The notes under the pieces: model-generated
Databases searched by the model: none
What the model was told of the DNA's origin: nothing
Seen by the model: only the letters and a program-made list of their open reading frames with translations
Shown here: piece after piece, positions 42,794 through 54,000 of the stretch
Numbering within the stretch: position 1 is the stretch's first letter
How the letters are laid out: every line of letters begins with the position of its first letter
DNA from: Bacillus timonensis
GTDB taxonomy: Bacteria > Bacillota > Bacilli > Bacillales > Bacillaceae_L
DNA length: 64,000 nt
NCBI RefSeq assembly: GCF_004799755.1
Contig: NZ_SLUB01000011.1
Span: 1-64,000 of the forward strand
Direction: 5' to 3'
Position numbers and translations under genes: made by a program

Positions 42794-44098
42794 TTACTCC
42801 TTTATTGGCTGAGAGGATAAAACATTGGGTATTACGACTGTTTTTTTCATCTCCATATTGGGAAATGCTTCAGGATAGCCATAACTACCATGTTCACTCA
42901 AGTCTAGTCCAATTACCTCTTGTTCTTCTGTTACCCTGAGCCCATTCAAACCTTTTTTCATGACCAGTATGAGGACATAAGATACACCAAATGCATAGGC
43001 TGCTGAAACAGCAATTCCCATCGCTTGAACGCCTAACTGCTCAAAACCTCCACCATAAAATAATCCCGCTTGACCTACAGTTGCCAATTCTGGTGTGGCA
43101 AAGAAACCTGTTGATAAAGTACCCCATACACCCGCGATTCCATGAACAGATAAGGCAAAAATCGGATCATCAATCTTTCGTTTTTCAAAAAATCTAGCAC
43201 TATAGAAAACCATAATTCCCGCTACAAATCCAATGACTACCGACGCCCATGTTTCTACGAATGCACAAGATGCTGTAATAGCGACAAGTCCTGCTAAAGT
43301 TCCATTCAACATGGTTGGGATATCAGACTTACCTAAGACAACCCATGAGATAAGTAAAGCACTGATTGCTCCGGCTGCAGCAGCTAGTGCTGTATTTAAA
43401 GCGACAAAGGCAAAGAAACCATCCTCTACTCCTAACGTACTGCCTGCATTGAATCCAAACCAACCAATAAATAAAATGAGAACACCTAAAGCTGTAAAAA
43501 CCTGATTATGTCCGCTTATATTATTGGCTGTTCCATCAGAGTTGTATTTTCCAATTCTCGGCTTTAATAGAATGGTAGCTGCTAAAGCTGCCATTGCTCC
43601 CGTTAAATGGACAACTGTAGATCCAGCGAAGTCTTGTTTTCCGTGCTGTGCTAGCCAACCGCCGCCCCAAATCCAATGAGCGATTACTGGGTATACAAGT
43701 GCTGAAAAAAGAATTGCAAATACAAGATATACAGAAAGCTTTGCTCTTTCCGCAAAACCACCAAAGGCAATGGCTAAAGAGATTCCTGCAAACGCAAGCT
43801 GGAATACAAAGAAAGCTGTGGTTGAATAGGGGCTTCCTTCTACCTCACTACCCGAATAGAAGAAGTCTGACATGCCAACAAGAAAGTTTGCATTTCCCCC
43901 AAATATAAATCCGTATCCGACTGCCCAAAAGACAAGTGATGCAATTCCAAACGAAAAAATAGTTTTTCCCGCAATATGACCCGCATTTTTCATTCGAGTT
44001 GATCCTGTTTCTAGTAATATGAATCCACCTTGCATGAATATCACTAAAATTGCTCCTAGCATAATCCATACACTGTTCAAATAAAACAAATGATCCAT
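42794..44098 (-). CDS. amt: ammonium transporter Amt
   Basis: A 434-residue Amt/Rh transporter with 11 spans. Pore residues are in FVFQLAFAGISLAIAFGGFAER, HLTGAMAALAATIL and SVHGIAGVWGTL (conserved twin-histidine region). It imports ammonium. The ATG at 44098 follows GGGAGGAAC; codons back to 44143 lack a site. Usually amt is paired with glnK; none is here. It ends the nitrogen-assimilation operon. Confidence 0.93.
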   Translation of the reverse strand: MDHLFYLNSVWIMLGAILVIFMQGGFILLETGSTRMKNAGHIAGKTIFSFGIASLVFWAVGYGFIFGGNANFLVGMSDFFYSGSEVEGSPYSTTAFFVFQLAFAGISLAIAFGGFAERAKLSVYLVFAILFSALVYPVIAHWIWGGGWLAQHGKQDFAGSTVVHLTGAMAALAATILLKPRIGKYNSDGTANNISGHNQVFTALGVLILFIGWFGFNAGSTLGVEDGFFAFVALNTALAAAAGAISALLISWVVLGKSDIPTMLNGTLAGLVAITASCAFVETWASVVIGFVAGIMVFYSARFFEKRKIDDPIFALSVHGIAGVWGTLSTGFFATPELATVGQAGLFYGGGFEQLGVQAMGIAVSAAYAFGVSYVLILVMKKGLNGLRVTEEQEVIGLDLSEHGSYGYPEAFPNMEMKKTVVIPNVLSSQPIKE

Positions 44099-44158
44099 TT
44101 TTTGTTCCTCCCTTTTTTCTTTTCTATATGTAACAGGGGACAAGCCCCTGGAACACGT

Positions 44159-46009
44159 TTAGTTGTCTACAATGTTAATATGATATTGTTCAAGCCAGGT
44201 GTTAATCTGAGAGAGATGAGCGATAAGTTGAGGACCTGTCATAAGCTGACCAAACCAAGGAACTTTGAAAGAAAAACCATCTGATTCGATGATATCTTTA
44301 ACTTTTTGTTTTGAGATGATTTCTAATATGGGTGAAGTGGGATCGTCAATGATGTTTTGTAACTTAGTCTTTACTAGTTTCATATAAACGGGATGATGGG
44401 TTTTCGGATAAGGGCTCTTTTTGCGATATAGAACATCATGTGGAAGAATGCCCTCTAATGCCTTTCGTAAAATTCCTTTCTCGCGGCCATTCAGCATTTT
44501 CATCTCCCAAGGGATGTTCCATGCATATTCAACAAGGCGGTGGTCGGCAAATGGAACGCGTACTTCTAAGCTGGCGCCCATACTCATCCGGTCTTTTCGT
44601 TCCAATAATGTTGGCATAAACCAATTCATATTTAGATAGAACATTTCCCGTCGGCGTGCTTCAACTGGAGCTTCCCCTTCTAATTGAGGGACTTCAGCAA
44701 TTGTTTCGTTATATCGCTCCCTTACATATTCTTTTAAATCGAGTTTCTCTTGCCATTGTGGGAGCAAGAGCTGCTGCCTTTCCTCCTGTGATCTCATCCA
44801 AGGAAATCCGTTTGCATGTAAAATATCGTCTCGATAGAACCATGGATAGCCACCAAAAATTTCATCCGCACATTCTCCTGATAAAGCAACGGTGTAATCC
44901 TGCTTTATGTGTTCACAAAACCATAATAGTGATGAATCAATATCAGCCATTCCAGGTAAATCTCGCATCAATACGGCCTTATCCAAGTAATCTACTAATT
45001 TCTCATGATCAATAACAGCTTCATGATGTTTTGTTTTTAAATATTGCTCCATTTTCGTAATCCAAGGTGCATCCTCATCTGGCTGAAAAGAACTGGCTTT
45101 AAAATAATGATTATTTTGTTCATAATCAATTGAATACGTGTGTAGTTGCCCCCGCCCTTCCTTTATAAAATAGTCAGCAGCAATTGCACTAATCGCACTC
45201 GAATCAACTCCACCTGATAAAAAGGTACAAACAGGTACATCAGCAACTAACTGGCGTTTGATAGCGTCCTTTACAAGAAACGAAACTTGTTCTACGGTTT
45301 CAGCAAGGGATTGGGAATGTTCCCTGCTTTCTACATTCCAATAACGCCATTGTTTAAGACCATTGTTATTAAATATCAAGGCATGTGCTGGGCGAAGTTC
45401 ATGAATACCTCGAAATACACCATGACCAGGAGTTCGAGATGGACCCAGGCCGAATATTTCCTTAAGTCCTTCTCGATCCACCTCAGCCTTTACCTTTGGG
45501 TGTGCCAGTATAGCCTTAATCTCTGACCCAAATAGTAGAGATCCATTTTCTTGATGGTAAAAAAGAGGTTTCACACCTAGTCGATCTCTTGCGATAAATA
45601 GCTGTTCTTTGCCTTGATCCCAAATAGCAAAGGCAAAAATGCCGTTTAAATGCTCGACACACGTTTCTTCCCATTCGATATATGCTGTGAGAAGTACTTC
45701 CGTATCGGAGTATGATTGAAAAGAGTACCCTCTTTTCAATAACTCCTTCCGAATATCTTCGGTATTATAAAGCTCTCCATTATAGATCATCCTAAAAGTA
45801 CGCCCGTTTTTTTCCTTTACCATTGGCTGAGTACCACCAATCGGATCGACAACGGTAAGACGTGAATGTCCAAGTGACACTTGCTGTGAACTCCAGACAT
45901 TTAAAGCATCTGGACCTCGCTTAGATAAGGTGTCTGTCATTTTTTCAATGACAGATACATGTTGTGTTAAATCACGATGCCAATCTACCCATCCTGCTAT
46001 TCCGCACAC
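44159..46009 (-). CDS. asnO: asparagine synthetase (glutamine-hydrolysing), AsnO-like
   Basis: A 616-residue enzyme. The GTG start at 46009 puts Cys2 (MCGIAGWVD) as the glutaminase nucleophile; an ATG slightly upstream would block maturation. The synthetase domain has FLSGGVDSSAISAIAA and SGECADEIFGGYPWF. Length and residues resemble B. subtilis AsnO (YisO), the sporulation-linked asparagine synthetase, more than AsnB or AsnH. It uses Gln and Asp to make Asn. It follows glnA by 45 bases; the ribosome site is AAAGGAAGAG. Confidence 0.88.
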   Translation of the reverse strand: MCGIAGWVDWHRDLTQHVSVIEKMTDTLSKRGPDALNVWSSQQVSLGHSRLTVVDPIGGTQPMVKEKNGRTFRMIYNGELYNTEDIRKELLKRGYSFQSYSDTEVLLTAYIEWEETCVEHLNGIFAFAIWDQGKEQLFIARDRLGVKPLFYHQENGSLLFGSEIKAILAHPKVKAEVDREGLKEIFGLGPSRTPGHGVFRGIHELRPAHALIFNNNGLKQWRYWNVESREHSQSLAETVEQVSFLVKDAIKRQLVADVPVCTFLSGGVDSSAISAIAADYFIKEGRGQLHTYSIDYEQNNHYFKASSFQPDEDAPWITKMEQYLKTKHHEAVIDHEKLVDYLDKAVLMRDLPGMADIDSSLLWFCEHIKQDYTVALSGECADEIFGGYPWFYRDDILHANGFPWMRSQEERQQLLLPQWQEKLDLKEYVRERYNETIAEVPQLEGEAPVEARRREMFYLNMNWFMPTLLERKDRMSMGASLEVRVPFADHRLVEYAWNIPWEMKMLNGREKGILRKALEGILPHDVLYRKKSPYPKTHHPVYMKLVKTKLQNIIDDPTSPILEIISKQKVKDIIESDGFSFKVPWFGQLMTGPQLIAHLSQINTWLEQYHINIVDN

Positions 46010-46054
46010 GTAACATCACTCTTCCTTTTATGATTTTTCCTAGATGCGCTTCTT

Positions 46055-47380
46055 TTAATACTGAGTCATATATTGCTCGCGCTCCCAAGAGTGGACTTGG
46101 GTACGGAACATATCCCATTCGATTTCTTTAGCTTCTACAAAATGCTCAAACAGATGGCTGCCTAGAGCATTCGTAACCACTTCGTTTGTCTTTAGTAAAT
46201 CAAGCGCCTGTGCCAATGTGGCTGGCAAATCAGTAATGCCATATTCCTCACGTTGCTCTTTCGACATCACATAAATGTTTCGGTCTACTGGTTCAGGAGC
46301 TATTACATTATTTTTGACTCCATCTAATCCTGCAGCTAATAAAACGGCCATCGCTAAATATGGATTTGCGGAAGGATCAACACTACGAACCTCAACACGA
46401 GTGCTTAGGCCACGTGAAGCCGGAATACGGATTAGCGGACTTCTATTTCTTGCCGACCATGCAACATAACAAGGAGCTTCATATCCTGGAACTAACCTTT
46501 TATAAGAATTGACCGTTGGGTTTGTAATGGCTGTGAAACTTGGTGCATGCTTTAATATTCCTGCCAAGAAACTTCTTGCGGTATCACTCATTTCCAATTG
46601 TCCATTTGGATCATAAAAAGCATTCTCTCTTCCTTTGAATAAGCTTAGATTACAGTGCATCCCTGATCCATTAATACCGAATAATGGTTTTGGCATAAAA
46701 GTTGCTAACAAACCATGCTTACGGGCAATGGTTTTTACAACTAGCTTAAAGGTTTGAATATCATCGCAAGCTTTTAGAGCGGTTTGATATTTAAAATCAA
46801 TTTCATGTTGACCCGGTGCTACCTCATGATGGGATGCCTCAATTTCAAAGCCCATTTCTTCTAGTTCCAACACAATATCGCGTCTGCAGTTTTCCCCTAG
46901 ATCTGTTGGTGCAAGGTCGAAATAGCCGCCATGATCATTTAATTCAAGGGTTGGTTCTCCTTTCTCATCAAGCTTGAATAAGAAAAACTCAGGTTCTGGT
47001 CCAACATTGAAATCGGTAAACCCTAGTTCCTCCATTTCCTTTAAAATCCTTTTCAAATTACTACGAGGATCTCCTTCAAAAGGAGTGCCATCTGGATGAA
47101 AAATATCACAGATGAATCGTGCTACTTTCCCTTTTTCGGCAGTCCAAGGGAAAATAACAAATGTATCTAAGTCGGGGTATAAATACATATCTGATTCTTC
47201 AATTCGCACGAAGCCTTCAATCGATGAACCATCAAACATCATTTTATTGTCCAATGCTTTTTCTAACTGGCTTACTGGGATTTCAACATTCTTAATCGTT
47301 CCAAATAAGTCCGTAAATTGTAAGCGAATGAACCGTACATTATTTTCTTTTACCAATTCCATTACTTTCTCTCTGTTCAT
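46055..47380 (-). CDS. glnA: glutamine synthetase type I (GlnA)
   Basis: A 441-residue GSI-alpha-type enzyme very close to B. subtilis GlnA. Signature [22 protein letters not shown], the ATP-binding [37 protein letters not shown], and the C-terminal [13 protein letters not shown] are present. It joins ammonium to glutamate. glnR, which precedes glnA in Bacillus, is not here; it may be a second copy. Start ATG after GAGGAG. It lies 42 bases after dapF. Confidence 0.93.
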   Translation of the reverse strand: MNREKVMELVKENNVRFIRLQFTDLFGTIKNVEIPVSQLEKALDNKMMFDGSSIEGFVRIEESDMYLYPDLDTFVIFPWTAEKGKVARFICDIFHPDGTPFEGDPRSNLKRILKEMEELGFTDFNVGPEPEFFLFKLDEKGEPTLELNDHGGYFDLAPTDLGENCRRDIVLELEEMGFEIEASHHEVAPGQHEIDFKYQTALKACDDIQTFKLVVKTIARKHGLLATFMPKPLFGINGSGMHCNLSLFKGRENAFYDPNGQLEMSDTARSFLAGILKHAPSFTAITNPTVNSYKRLVPGYEAPCYVAWSARNRSPLIRIPASRGLSTRVEVRSVDPSANPYLAMAVLLAAGLDGVKNNVIAPEPVDRNIYVMSKEQREEYGITDLPATLAQALDLLKTNEVVTNALGSHLFEHFVEAKEIEWDMFRTQVHSWEREQYMTQY

Positions 47381-47422
47381 CTCTCAACACTCCTCATTTT
47401 TCTTTTTATACGTAAGCAGAAG

Positions 47423-48286
47423 TTATATTTCTAGTTCTCCATGACATATATAAGCAGCTTCTCCTCTTTTCCAAACATGGCCTTGTTCATCCCACCTTAT
47501 TGTCAGATCTCCTCCAGGTAGATGAACCGTTATTGGCTCAAACTTAGCAATCAATTGATTCAATGTAGCAGCAACTACAGCAGCACAAGCACCTGTGCCA
47601 CAAGCCATTGTGATTCCTGAACCTCTTTCCCACACTCGGTACTCAATCTCCCCAGAACCGATAATTTGGACGATTCCTACGTTAACTCGATCCGGGAAGA
47701 GCTCAGCATGTTCTATGACAGGACCTATTCTTTCTAACGGGACTTCCTTCACATCATCAACAAAGATGATCGCATGAGGATTGCCCATTGACACACTGGT
47801 TACATGATACTTCTCATCACCAAAGGTATGAAGTTCGTTAATTGCTGTCATGTTTGGGTCACCTGCCATGGGGATCATTCCTTTTAATAACTTTGGTTCC
47901 CCCATATCCACGTTTACATATTGAACAGATTGTTTATGATCCTGTACCACCTCTACCTCAACGCTAACAACACCACCCAAGGTTTCAATTGTAAATCGAG
48001 GTCTTGTTGCATACATGTGATCAAATAAATACTTAGCAACACAGCGTAACCCATTCCCGCAATTTTTAGCCTCAGAGCCATCTTCATTAAAGATTCTCAT
48101 TTTAAAATCAGCAATCTCTGAAGGACAAATGAGAATGATACCATCGGAACCAATGCCAAAGTTTACATCAGAAACCTTTCTTGAAAGCTCAGGATATTTA
48201 TGTTCTTCGAGAACATTATTCGGATCATCCAATTGATTAAATAGACAATAGTTATTGCCCAACCCATGCATTTTCGTAAAATTCAT
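47423..48286 (-). CDS. dapF: diaminopimelate epimerase DapF
   Basis: A 287-residue epimerase that converts LL- to meso-diaminopimelate, for peptidoglycan and lysine. Both catalytic cysteines are visible, NCGNGLRC and MACGTGACA. The start MHGLGNNYCLF is near-canonical. It lies 14 bases after dapL and 42 before glnA. Confidence 0.94.
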   Translation of the reverse strand: MNFTKMHGLGNNYCLFNQLDDPNNVLEEHKYPELSRKVSDVNFGIGSDGIILICPSEIADFKMRIFNEDGSEAKNCGNGLRCVAKYLFDHMYATRPRFTIETLGGVVSVEVEVVQDHKQSVQYVNVDMGEPKLLKGMIPMAGDPNMTAINELHTFGDEKYHVTSVSMGNPHAIIFVDDVKEVPLERIGPVIEHAELFPDRVNVGIVQIIGSGEIEYRVWERGSGITMACGTGACAAVVAATLNQLIAKFEPITVHLPGGDLTIRWDEQGHVWKRGEAAYICHGELEI

Positions 48287-48300
48287 CTGTTTCTTCCCCC

Positions 48301-49542
48301 TTAAAAGATGAATTTAGAACTACTAAGCCTCGCTCTTATCTCCTCAAATATTCGCTGTTCTGCATCTATATCATCTGCTTGAAAGGTAACTGAAAACCGC
48401 ACATAGTGACCGGCATCATCCCATGGAACAGACGAAATTAAATGCTCATTTATTAAATATTGACTAAACTCTTCTGCAGATTGAAACTCCGGACCGTTTT
48501 CTACTGCTCTAGGAATCTTCGTATATAAGAAAAAGGAGCCTTTTGGTTTGTTTGCATGAAATCCACACTCTCGTAAAATCGCAGATAAATGAGTATGGCG
48601 CCGTGAATATTTTGCAGACGTTTGTTCCGTGATTTCAGGTTGTGACAACGCATAGGCTGCAGCTTTTTGAATAGGAATAAATTGGCCTGAATCGTAATTG
48701 TCCTTTACTGCGGCAAATGCAGAAACAAGTTTGGCGTTACCTGCAATAAAACCAATGCGCCACCCTGTCATATTGAAGGATTTCGATAAAGAATGTAGCT
48801 CGATACCAACCTCCTTCGCCCCTGGTACAGATAAGAAGCTAAGCGGTTTTTCACCATCAAATACTAATGCGGCATAAGCAGCATCATGGATCACGATCAA
48901 CTCATGTTTTTTAGCAAATTGTACAACTTCTTTAAAAAATATCCGATTTGCTACAGCTCCTGTTGGGTTGTTTGGGTAGTTTAAATAAAGTAATTTAGCC
49001 TTTTTCAACACACGATCAGGCAATGAATCTAGTTTTGGAAAAAATGAGTTCTCTTCCAAAAGTGGCAGATGTACCACTTCCCCACCTAAATACTCGGTAT
49101 GAGTACCTAAAATCGGATAATTAGGTGAAGGCATGATTGTTATATCTCCAGGATTGATAAATGCTGTTGGAAGCATAGCCAATGCTGATTTTGAGCCAAT
49201 CGCATGATTGATTTCCGTTCCAGGATCAAGACCCTCTACCCCAAAAACTTCTTTCATATAAGCTGCTGCAGCTTGCTTAAATTCTTGAATTCCATTATCA
49301 GCATAAAAGCGATTTTCTACCTTTTTTGCTTCTTCCTCTAATTTTCTAACCACCCTATCATCTGCCATGGCATCAGGTTCACCGACACCAAGATCGATTA
49401 AGACTTTCCCGGGATTTCTTTGCAATGCTGCACGCTTTGCCCTTTTTATTTTTTCAAATTTATAGATTTCATTTGTTAAGCCAAATTGGGATCCACCTAT
49501 TCGGTCAGCAAATAGATCCTGAATATAATCAATTTCCAACAT
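48301..49542 (-). CDS. dapL: LL-diaminopimelate aminotransferase (DapL), probable
   Basis: A 413-residue class I PLP aminotransferase. The PLP lysine is in HSLSKSFNMTGWRIGF near residue 235; YLNYPNNPTGAVA and DLGVGEPDAMADD are family features. DapL converts tetrahydrodipicolinate to LL-DAP with glutamate as donor, the substrate of DapF, whose gene follows 14 bases later. That adjacency, and a glutamate-making gltBD upstream, support DapL over a general aspartate aminotransferase. The ATG follows GGAGG by seven bases. Confidence 0.83.
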   Translation of the reverse strand: MLEIDYIQDLFADRIGGSQFGLTNEIYKFEKIKRAKRAALQRNPGKVLIDLGVGEPDAMADDRVVRKLEEEAKKVENRFYADNGIQEFKQAAAAYMKEVFGVEGLDPGTEINHAIGSKSALAMLPTAFINPGDITIMPSPNYPILGTHTEYLGGEVVHLPLLEENSFFPKLDSLPDRVLKKAKLLYLNYPNNPTGAVANRIFFKEVVQFAKKHELIVIHDAAYAALVFDGEKPLSFLSVPGAKEVGIELHSLSKSFNMTGWRIGFIAGNAKLVSAFAAVKDNYDSGQFIPIQKAAAYALSQPEITEQTSAKYSRRHTHLSAILRECGFHANKPKGSFFLYTKIPRAVENGPEFQSAEEFSQYLINEHLISSVPWDDAGHYVRFSVTFQADDIDAEQRIFEEIRARLSSSKFIF

Positions 49543-49560
49543 ATTGTTTCCTCCGTATTC

Positions 49561-51039
49561 TTACGCCATCTTTCTCATGATGAAATCATGGCACTCCATA
49601 GCCGCTTCTTTTCCTTCCTGAATCGCCCAAACAATTAGACTTGCTCCCGTTCGAGCATCGCCAGCTGCAAAAACACCTTTTTCATTGGTCTGATATTTGC
49701 CATTGGTTACTGCAATATTTTTGCGTCGATCGACCGTAATATTGGTATCGTGGAATATCTCTGCTTCCGGTCCTTCAAAGCCAATTGCTAATAAAACCAA
49801 TTGGGCTGGCCAATTTTTTTCTGTTCCTGGAATCACTTCTCTTATTTTTTGACCTTTTTCACTTATGATTGTGTTAACTTCCGCGCTCTTTACACCTGCT
49901 ACATTTCCATTGCCATCACTACTAAACTCAAGTGTTGTCGTAGCAAACGCTCTTGGGTCATCTCCGAAAACACTAACTGCCTCTTCCTGACCTGTATCCA
50001 CCTTATGAATAATGGGATATTGTGGCCAAGGGTTATCAATTGCGCGGGTAGTCGGACGAATTGGATAAATGTCAAACTGCACAAGACTCTTACAGTTCTG
50101 CCTTATAGCCGTAGAAACACAGTCTGTTGCTGTATCTCCACCCCCAATGACGATGACGTCTTTCCCTTCTGCTGTGATAAAATTCCCATCAGCAAATTGA
50201 GAATCGAGGAGGCTTTTCGTATTCAAATGTAAATAATCCATCGCAAAGTGGATGCCTCCAAGCTCCCTACCCGGAGCACTTAAGTCCCGAGGTCTTGTCG
50301 AACCGATACAAAGGACTACGGCATCATTTTCGGTTCGTAATTGGTCTAAAGATAGTTGTTTTCCGACTTCCATATTAGGAACAAATTGAATGCCTTCTTC
50401 TTGCATCAATTTGACTCTTCGATCAACAACATGCTGCTCGATTTTCATCTTAGGGATTCCATATGTTAACAATCCGCCGATCCGATCTGCGCGTTCATAA
50501 ACCGTTACCGTATGTCCATGTTGATTTAAAATAGATGCGCATGAGAGTCCAGCAGGTCCTGAGCCGATAATGGCTATTTTTTTACCTGTCCGTTGTGTAG
50601 GAATTTGAGGCTTAACCCACCCTTCTTCAAATGCTTTATCGATAATGGCACGCTCAATGTTTTTGATAGTAACTGAATCATTGGCGAGTGAAGCGACACA
50701 CCCACCCTCACAAGGAGCAGGACAAGCACGTCCAGTAAACTCCGGGAAAGGATTCGTCCTGCTCAAGCGCTCATACGCTTCCTTCCATCTCCCTTTATAA
50801 ACAAGATCATTCCATTCTGGAATTAAGTTATAAATTGGACATCCGGTTGTCATACCCGCTAACTGACTGCCATTTTGACAAAAGGGAACAGCGCAATCCA
50901 TACAACGAGAAGCCTGACTGCGTAGCACCATTTCAGAGGGGAGTTGAGCAATTTCTTTCCAATCTTTCACCCTTTCTAACGGGTCGCGATAGAGTACTGA
51001 ACTCCGTTGATGATCGATAAATCCCGTTATGTTTCCCAT
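49561..51039 (-). CDS. gltD: glutamate synthase small subunit GltD
   Basis: A 492-residue NADPH-dependent flavoprotein subunit. N-terminal cysteine clusters (CMDCAVPFCQ, GCPIYN, GRACPAPCEGGC) bind iron-sulfur centres; IIGSGPAGLSCAS binds FAD and VIGGGDTATDC binds NADPH. It passes electrons to GltB. Starts 19 bases after gltB with GGGGG upstream. B. subtilis calls it GltB. Confidence 0.95.
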   Translation of the reverse strand: MGNITGFIDHQRSSVLYRDPLERVKDWKEIAQLPSEMVLRSQASRCMDCAVPFCQNGSQLAGMTTGCPIYNLIPEWNDLVYKGRWKEAYERLSRTNPFPEFTGRACPAPCEGGCVASLANDSVTIKNIERAIIDKAFEEGWVKPQIPTQRTGKKIAIIGSGPAGLSCASILNQHGHTVTVYERADRIGGLLTYGIPKMKIEQHVVDRRVKLMQEEGIQFVPNMEVGKQLSLDQLRTENDAVVLCIGSTRPRDLSAPGRELGGIHFAMDYLHLNTKSLLDSQFADGNFITAEGKDVIVIGGGDTATDCVSTAIRQNCKSLVQFDIYPIRPTTRAIDNPWPQYPIIHKVDTGQEEAVSVFGDDPRAFATTTLEFSSDGNGNVAGVKSAEVNTIISEKGQKIREVIPGTEKNWPAQLVLLAIGFEGPEAEIFHDTNITVDRRKNIAVTNGKYQTNEKGVFAAGDARTGASLIVWAIQEGKEAAMECHDFIMRKMA

Positions 51040-51058
51040 CTATCTAACCCCCAATCGA

Positions 51059-54000
51059 TTAACTGTATTGTAAATATTCGTTCTGGCTGGATTTTTCAAG
51101 AATTCTTTTATATTCTTTCGGAATTACTCGTACGAAACGAGATGCGTAGCTGTCCCATTTTTTCAGGATTTCTACGGCTTTCGTACTTTTTGTATATTGA
51201 GAATGTTGTTTGACTTGTCCTTTAATAAAGTTCATTTCATCTTGATTTTGTAAAGATTCAATGAGTACGAGTTCTTGATTACATCGTTGCTTGAATTCTT
51301 CGGCCTCACCAACTAAAACATAAGCAACTCCACCTGACATTCCTGCAGCAAAGTTTTGCCCGACCTCCCCAAGAATGATTGCACTACCGCCTGTCATATA
51401 CTCACAACCATGATCTCCGATTCCTTCGACAACTACATCGGCACCGCTATTTCTTACACAGAATCTTTCCCCAGCCTTTCCTCGGATATATGCTTTTCCA
51501 CTTGTCGCTCCATAAAAGGCTGTATTTCCAATAATAATGTTTTGTTCAGCTAAGAAAGTTGATTTTATCGATGGGTAGATTGCGATTTTCCCACCTGATA
51601 ATCCTTTTCCTACGTAATCATTTGCGTCTCCCTCTAATGTCATCGTTGTTCCCTTTGGTATAAAGGCTCCAAAACTCTGACCTGCCGCTCCTTTAAAATG
51701 AAGCCTGATCGTGTCTTCTGTTAACCCTACTTCTCCATATCTAGTAGAAATGGCACTCCCTAGTAGAGTTCCAACAGAACGATTTATATTTTGGATAGGG
51801 AGCACTGCGCGAATTTGCTTTCCTTTTTTCAACCCTTTAAGAAATAAAGGCAGGAGCTCCTTGCTGTCCAATGTTTGATCAATTTCATGGTCCTGTCTCT
51901 CTTTTGGCTTTTTACCATTCGGCTGATTTAATAAAATTGGCGTCAAATCGAGTTTTTGAGCTTTCCAATGATTTGTTTTAGCCGGTTTTAAAAAGTCAGT
52001 CTGCCCAATCATTTCATCCAATGTTCTAAACCCTAATTGAGCCATATATTCACGTATTTCTTGAGCAAAGAAATGCATCAAATGAACCACATGGTCTGCA
52101 GTGCCAATCATATTTTTACGAAGTAGTGGGTTTTGAGTCGCGATTCCAACTGGGCATGTATCCAAATGACAAACTCTCATCATGATGCATCCCAGAGAAA
52201 CAAGTGGTAATGTTGAAAAGCCATATTCTTCAGCCCCAAGAAGTGCTGCAATAACCACATCTCGGCCACTCATCATCTTCCCATCTGTTTCCAGCGTTAC
52301 TTTATGTCTTAAGCCATTCAATTTTAAGGTTTGATGGGCTTCAGCAAGCCCCAACTCCCAAGGCATGCCAGCATGTTTTATACTTGAACGAGTAGCTGCT
52401 CCAGTCCCGCCATCATAGCCACTGATTAAAATGACATCTGCTTTTGCCTTTGCTACACCTGCAGCAATTGTACCAACACCCGATTCTGATACGAGTTTCA
52501 CATTGATTCTTGCTTTAGGATTGGCATTTTTTAAGTCGTAAATCAGTTGAGCCAAGTCTTCAATCGAATAAATATCATGATGAGGCGGTGGTGATATCAG
52601 TTCAATTCCTGGAGTGGATCCCCTTGTTTTTGCAACCTCTGGGGTTACTTTATGACCAGCCAATTGTCCACCTTCACCAGGTTTTGCTCCTTGGGCCATC
52701 TTAATTTGAATTTCTTCACTATTAACGAGATAGTGGCTCGTAACCCCAAATCTTCCTGAAGCAACTTGCTTTATACTGCTGCATTTCGAATCGCCATTCT
52801 CCATCGGTGTAAATCGCTCAGGATCCTCTCCACCCTCACCACTATTGCTCCTTCCACCAATTCGATTCATTGCAATCGCTATTGCTTCATGAGCCTCTTT
52901 GCTAATCGATCCGTATGACATCGCCCCTGTTTTAAATCTTTTAAAAATCGATTCAATTGGTTCAACTTCCTCGATAGGTACAGGTTTCCTTTTATAATTG
53001 AAGTCAAGTAATCCACGAAGTGTCGTCTGCTGACTGATTTCTTCATTTAACAGATTGCTATATTCCTTATAGATTTCATATTTTCCTGTACGAACAGCAT
53101 GCTGTAATAAATGAATGGTTTTCGGTTGGAATAAATGAGGCTCTCCCCCATAACGCCATTGAAAATCTGAACCCGTTTCTAGTACTGCTTCTTTCGACTG
53201 AAAAGCTGCTTCATGGCGTAAACGTACTTCTTTAGCAAGATCTTCTATCGTCAACCCACTGAGCTTTGAAGATGTATTTGGAAAATAACGGTCAATTACA
53301 TCATGACTAATTCCTAAAGCCTCGAAAATTTGTGCACCTATATAACTTTGAACAGTAGAAATGCCCATTTTGGACAATATTTTCATGATTCCCTTTGTGA
53401 CAGATTTCACATAATTTCTGGATGCATCCTCAATCGAAAGACCTTCCACAAATAAAGGAAGTGATTCGAAAACAAGATAAGGGTATATCGCATTCGCACC
53501 ATATCCAAGTAGAGTTGCAAAATGGTGTACCTCTCTTGGTTCTCCAGATTCTACAATTAAACTCACTTTACTTCGCTTGCCAGTTTGAATTAAATGGTGA
53601 TGGACAGCTGATACCGCAAGCAATGAAGGAATCGCCCCAAGCTGTTCAGTTACTTTTCGGTCACTAAGAATGAGGATATTACTCCCATTTTCAACCTCCT
53701 CATCTACACGTTGAAATAATTGATCGATGGTCTCACTCAAATTTCCTTTAATTGAGAATAAAGTTGAAATAATCGCTGCCTGCCACTCTTTTGTTTGTAA
53801 ACTGCTTATTTTCTGCATTTCTGAGTCTAGTAAAATCGGGGTTTTTAGACGTATTTTTTTATATTTCATTTGTGCAGGCTGGAGTAAATTACCGCTCGAC
53901 CCTAACATCACTTCTAATGACGTTACAAATTCCTCCCGAATGGCATCTATTGGTGGGTTTGTGACTTGAGCAAATTTCTGCTTGAAATAATTAAATAACA

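Noticed and set aside
44140-44160. GGGGACAAGCCCC palindrome between asnO and amt as a sixth copy of the dispersed repeat
   Set aside because: It shares only GGGACA and lacks the AGGGACAGGT core; it may be a short hairpin with no T run.
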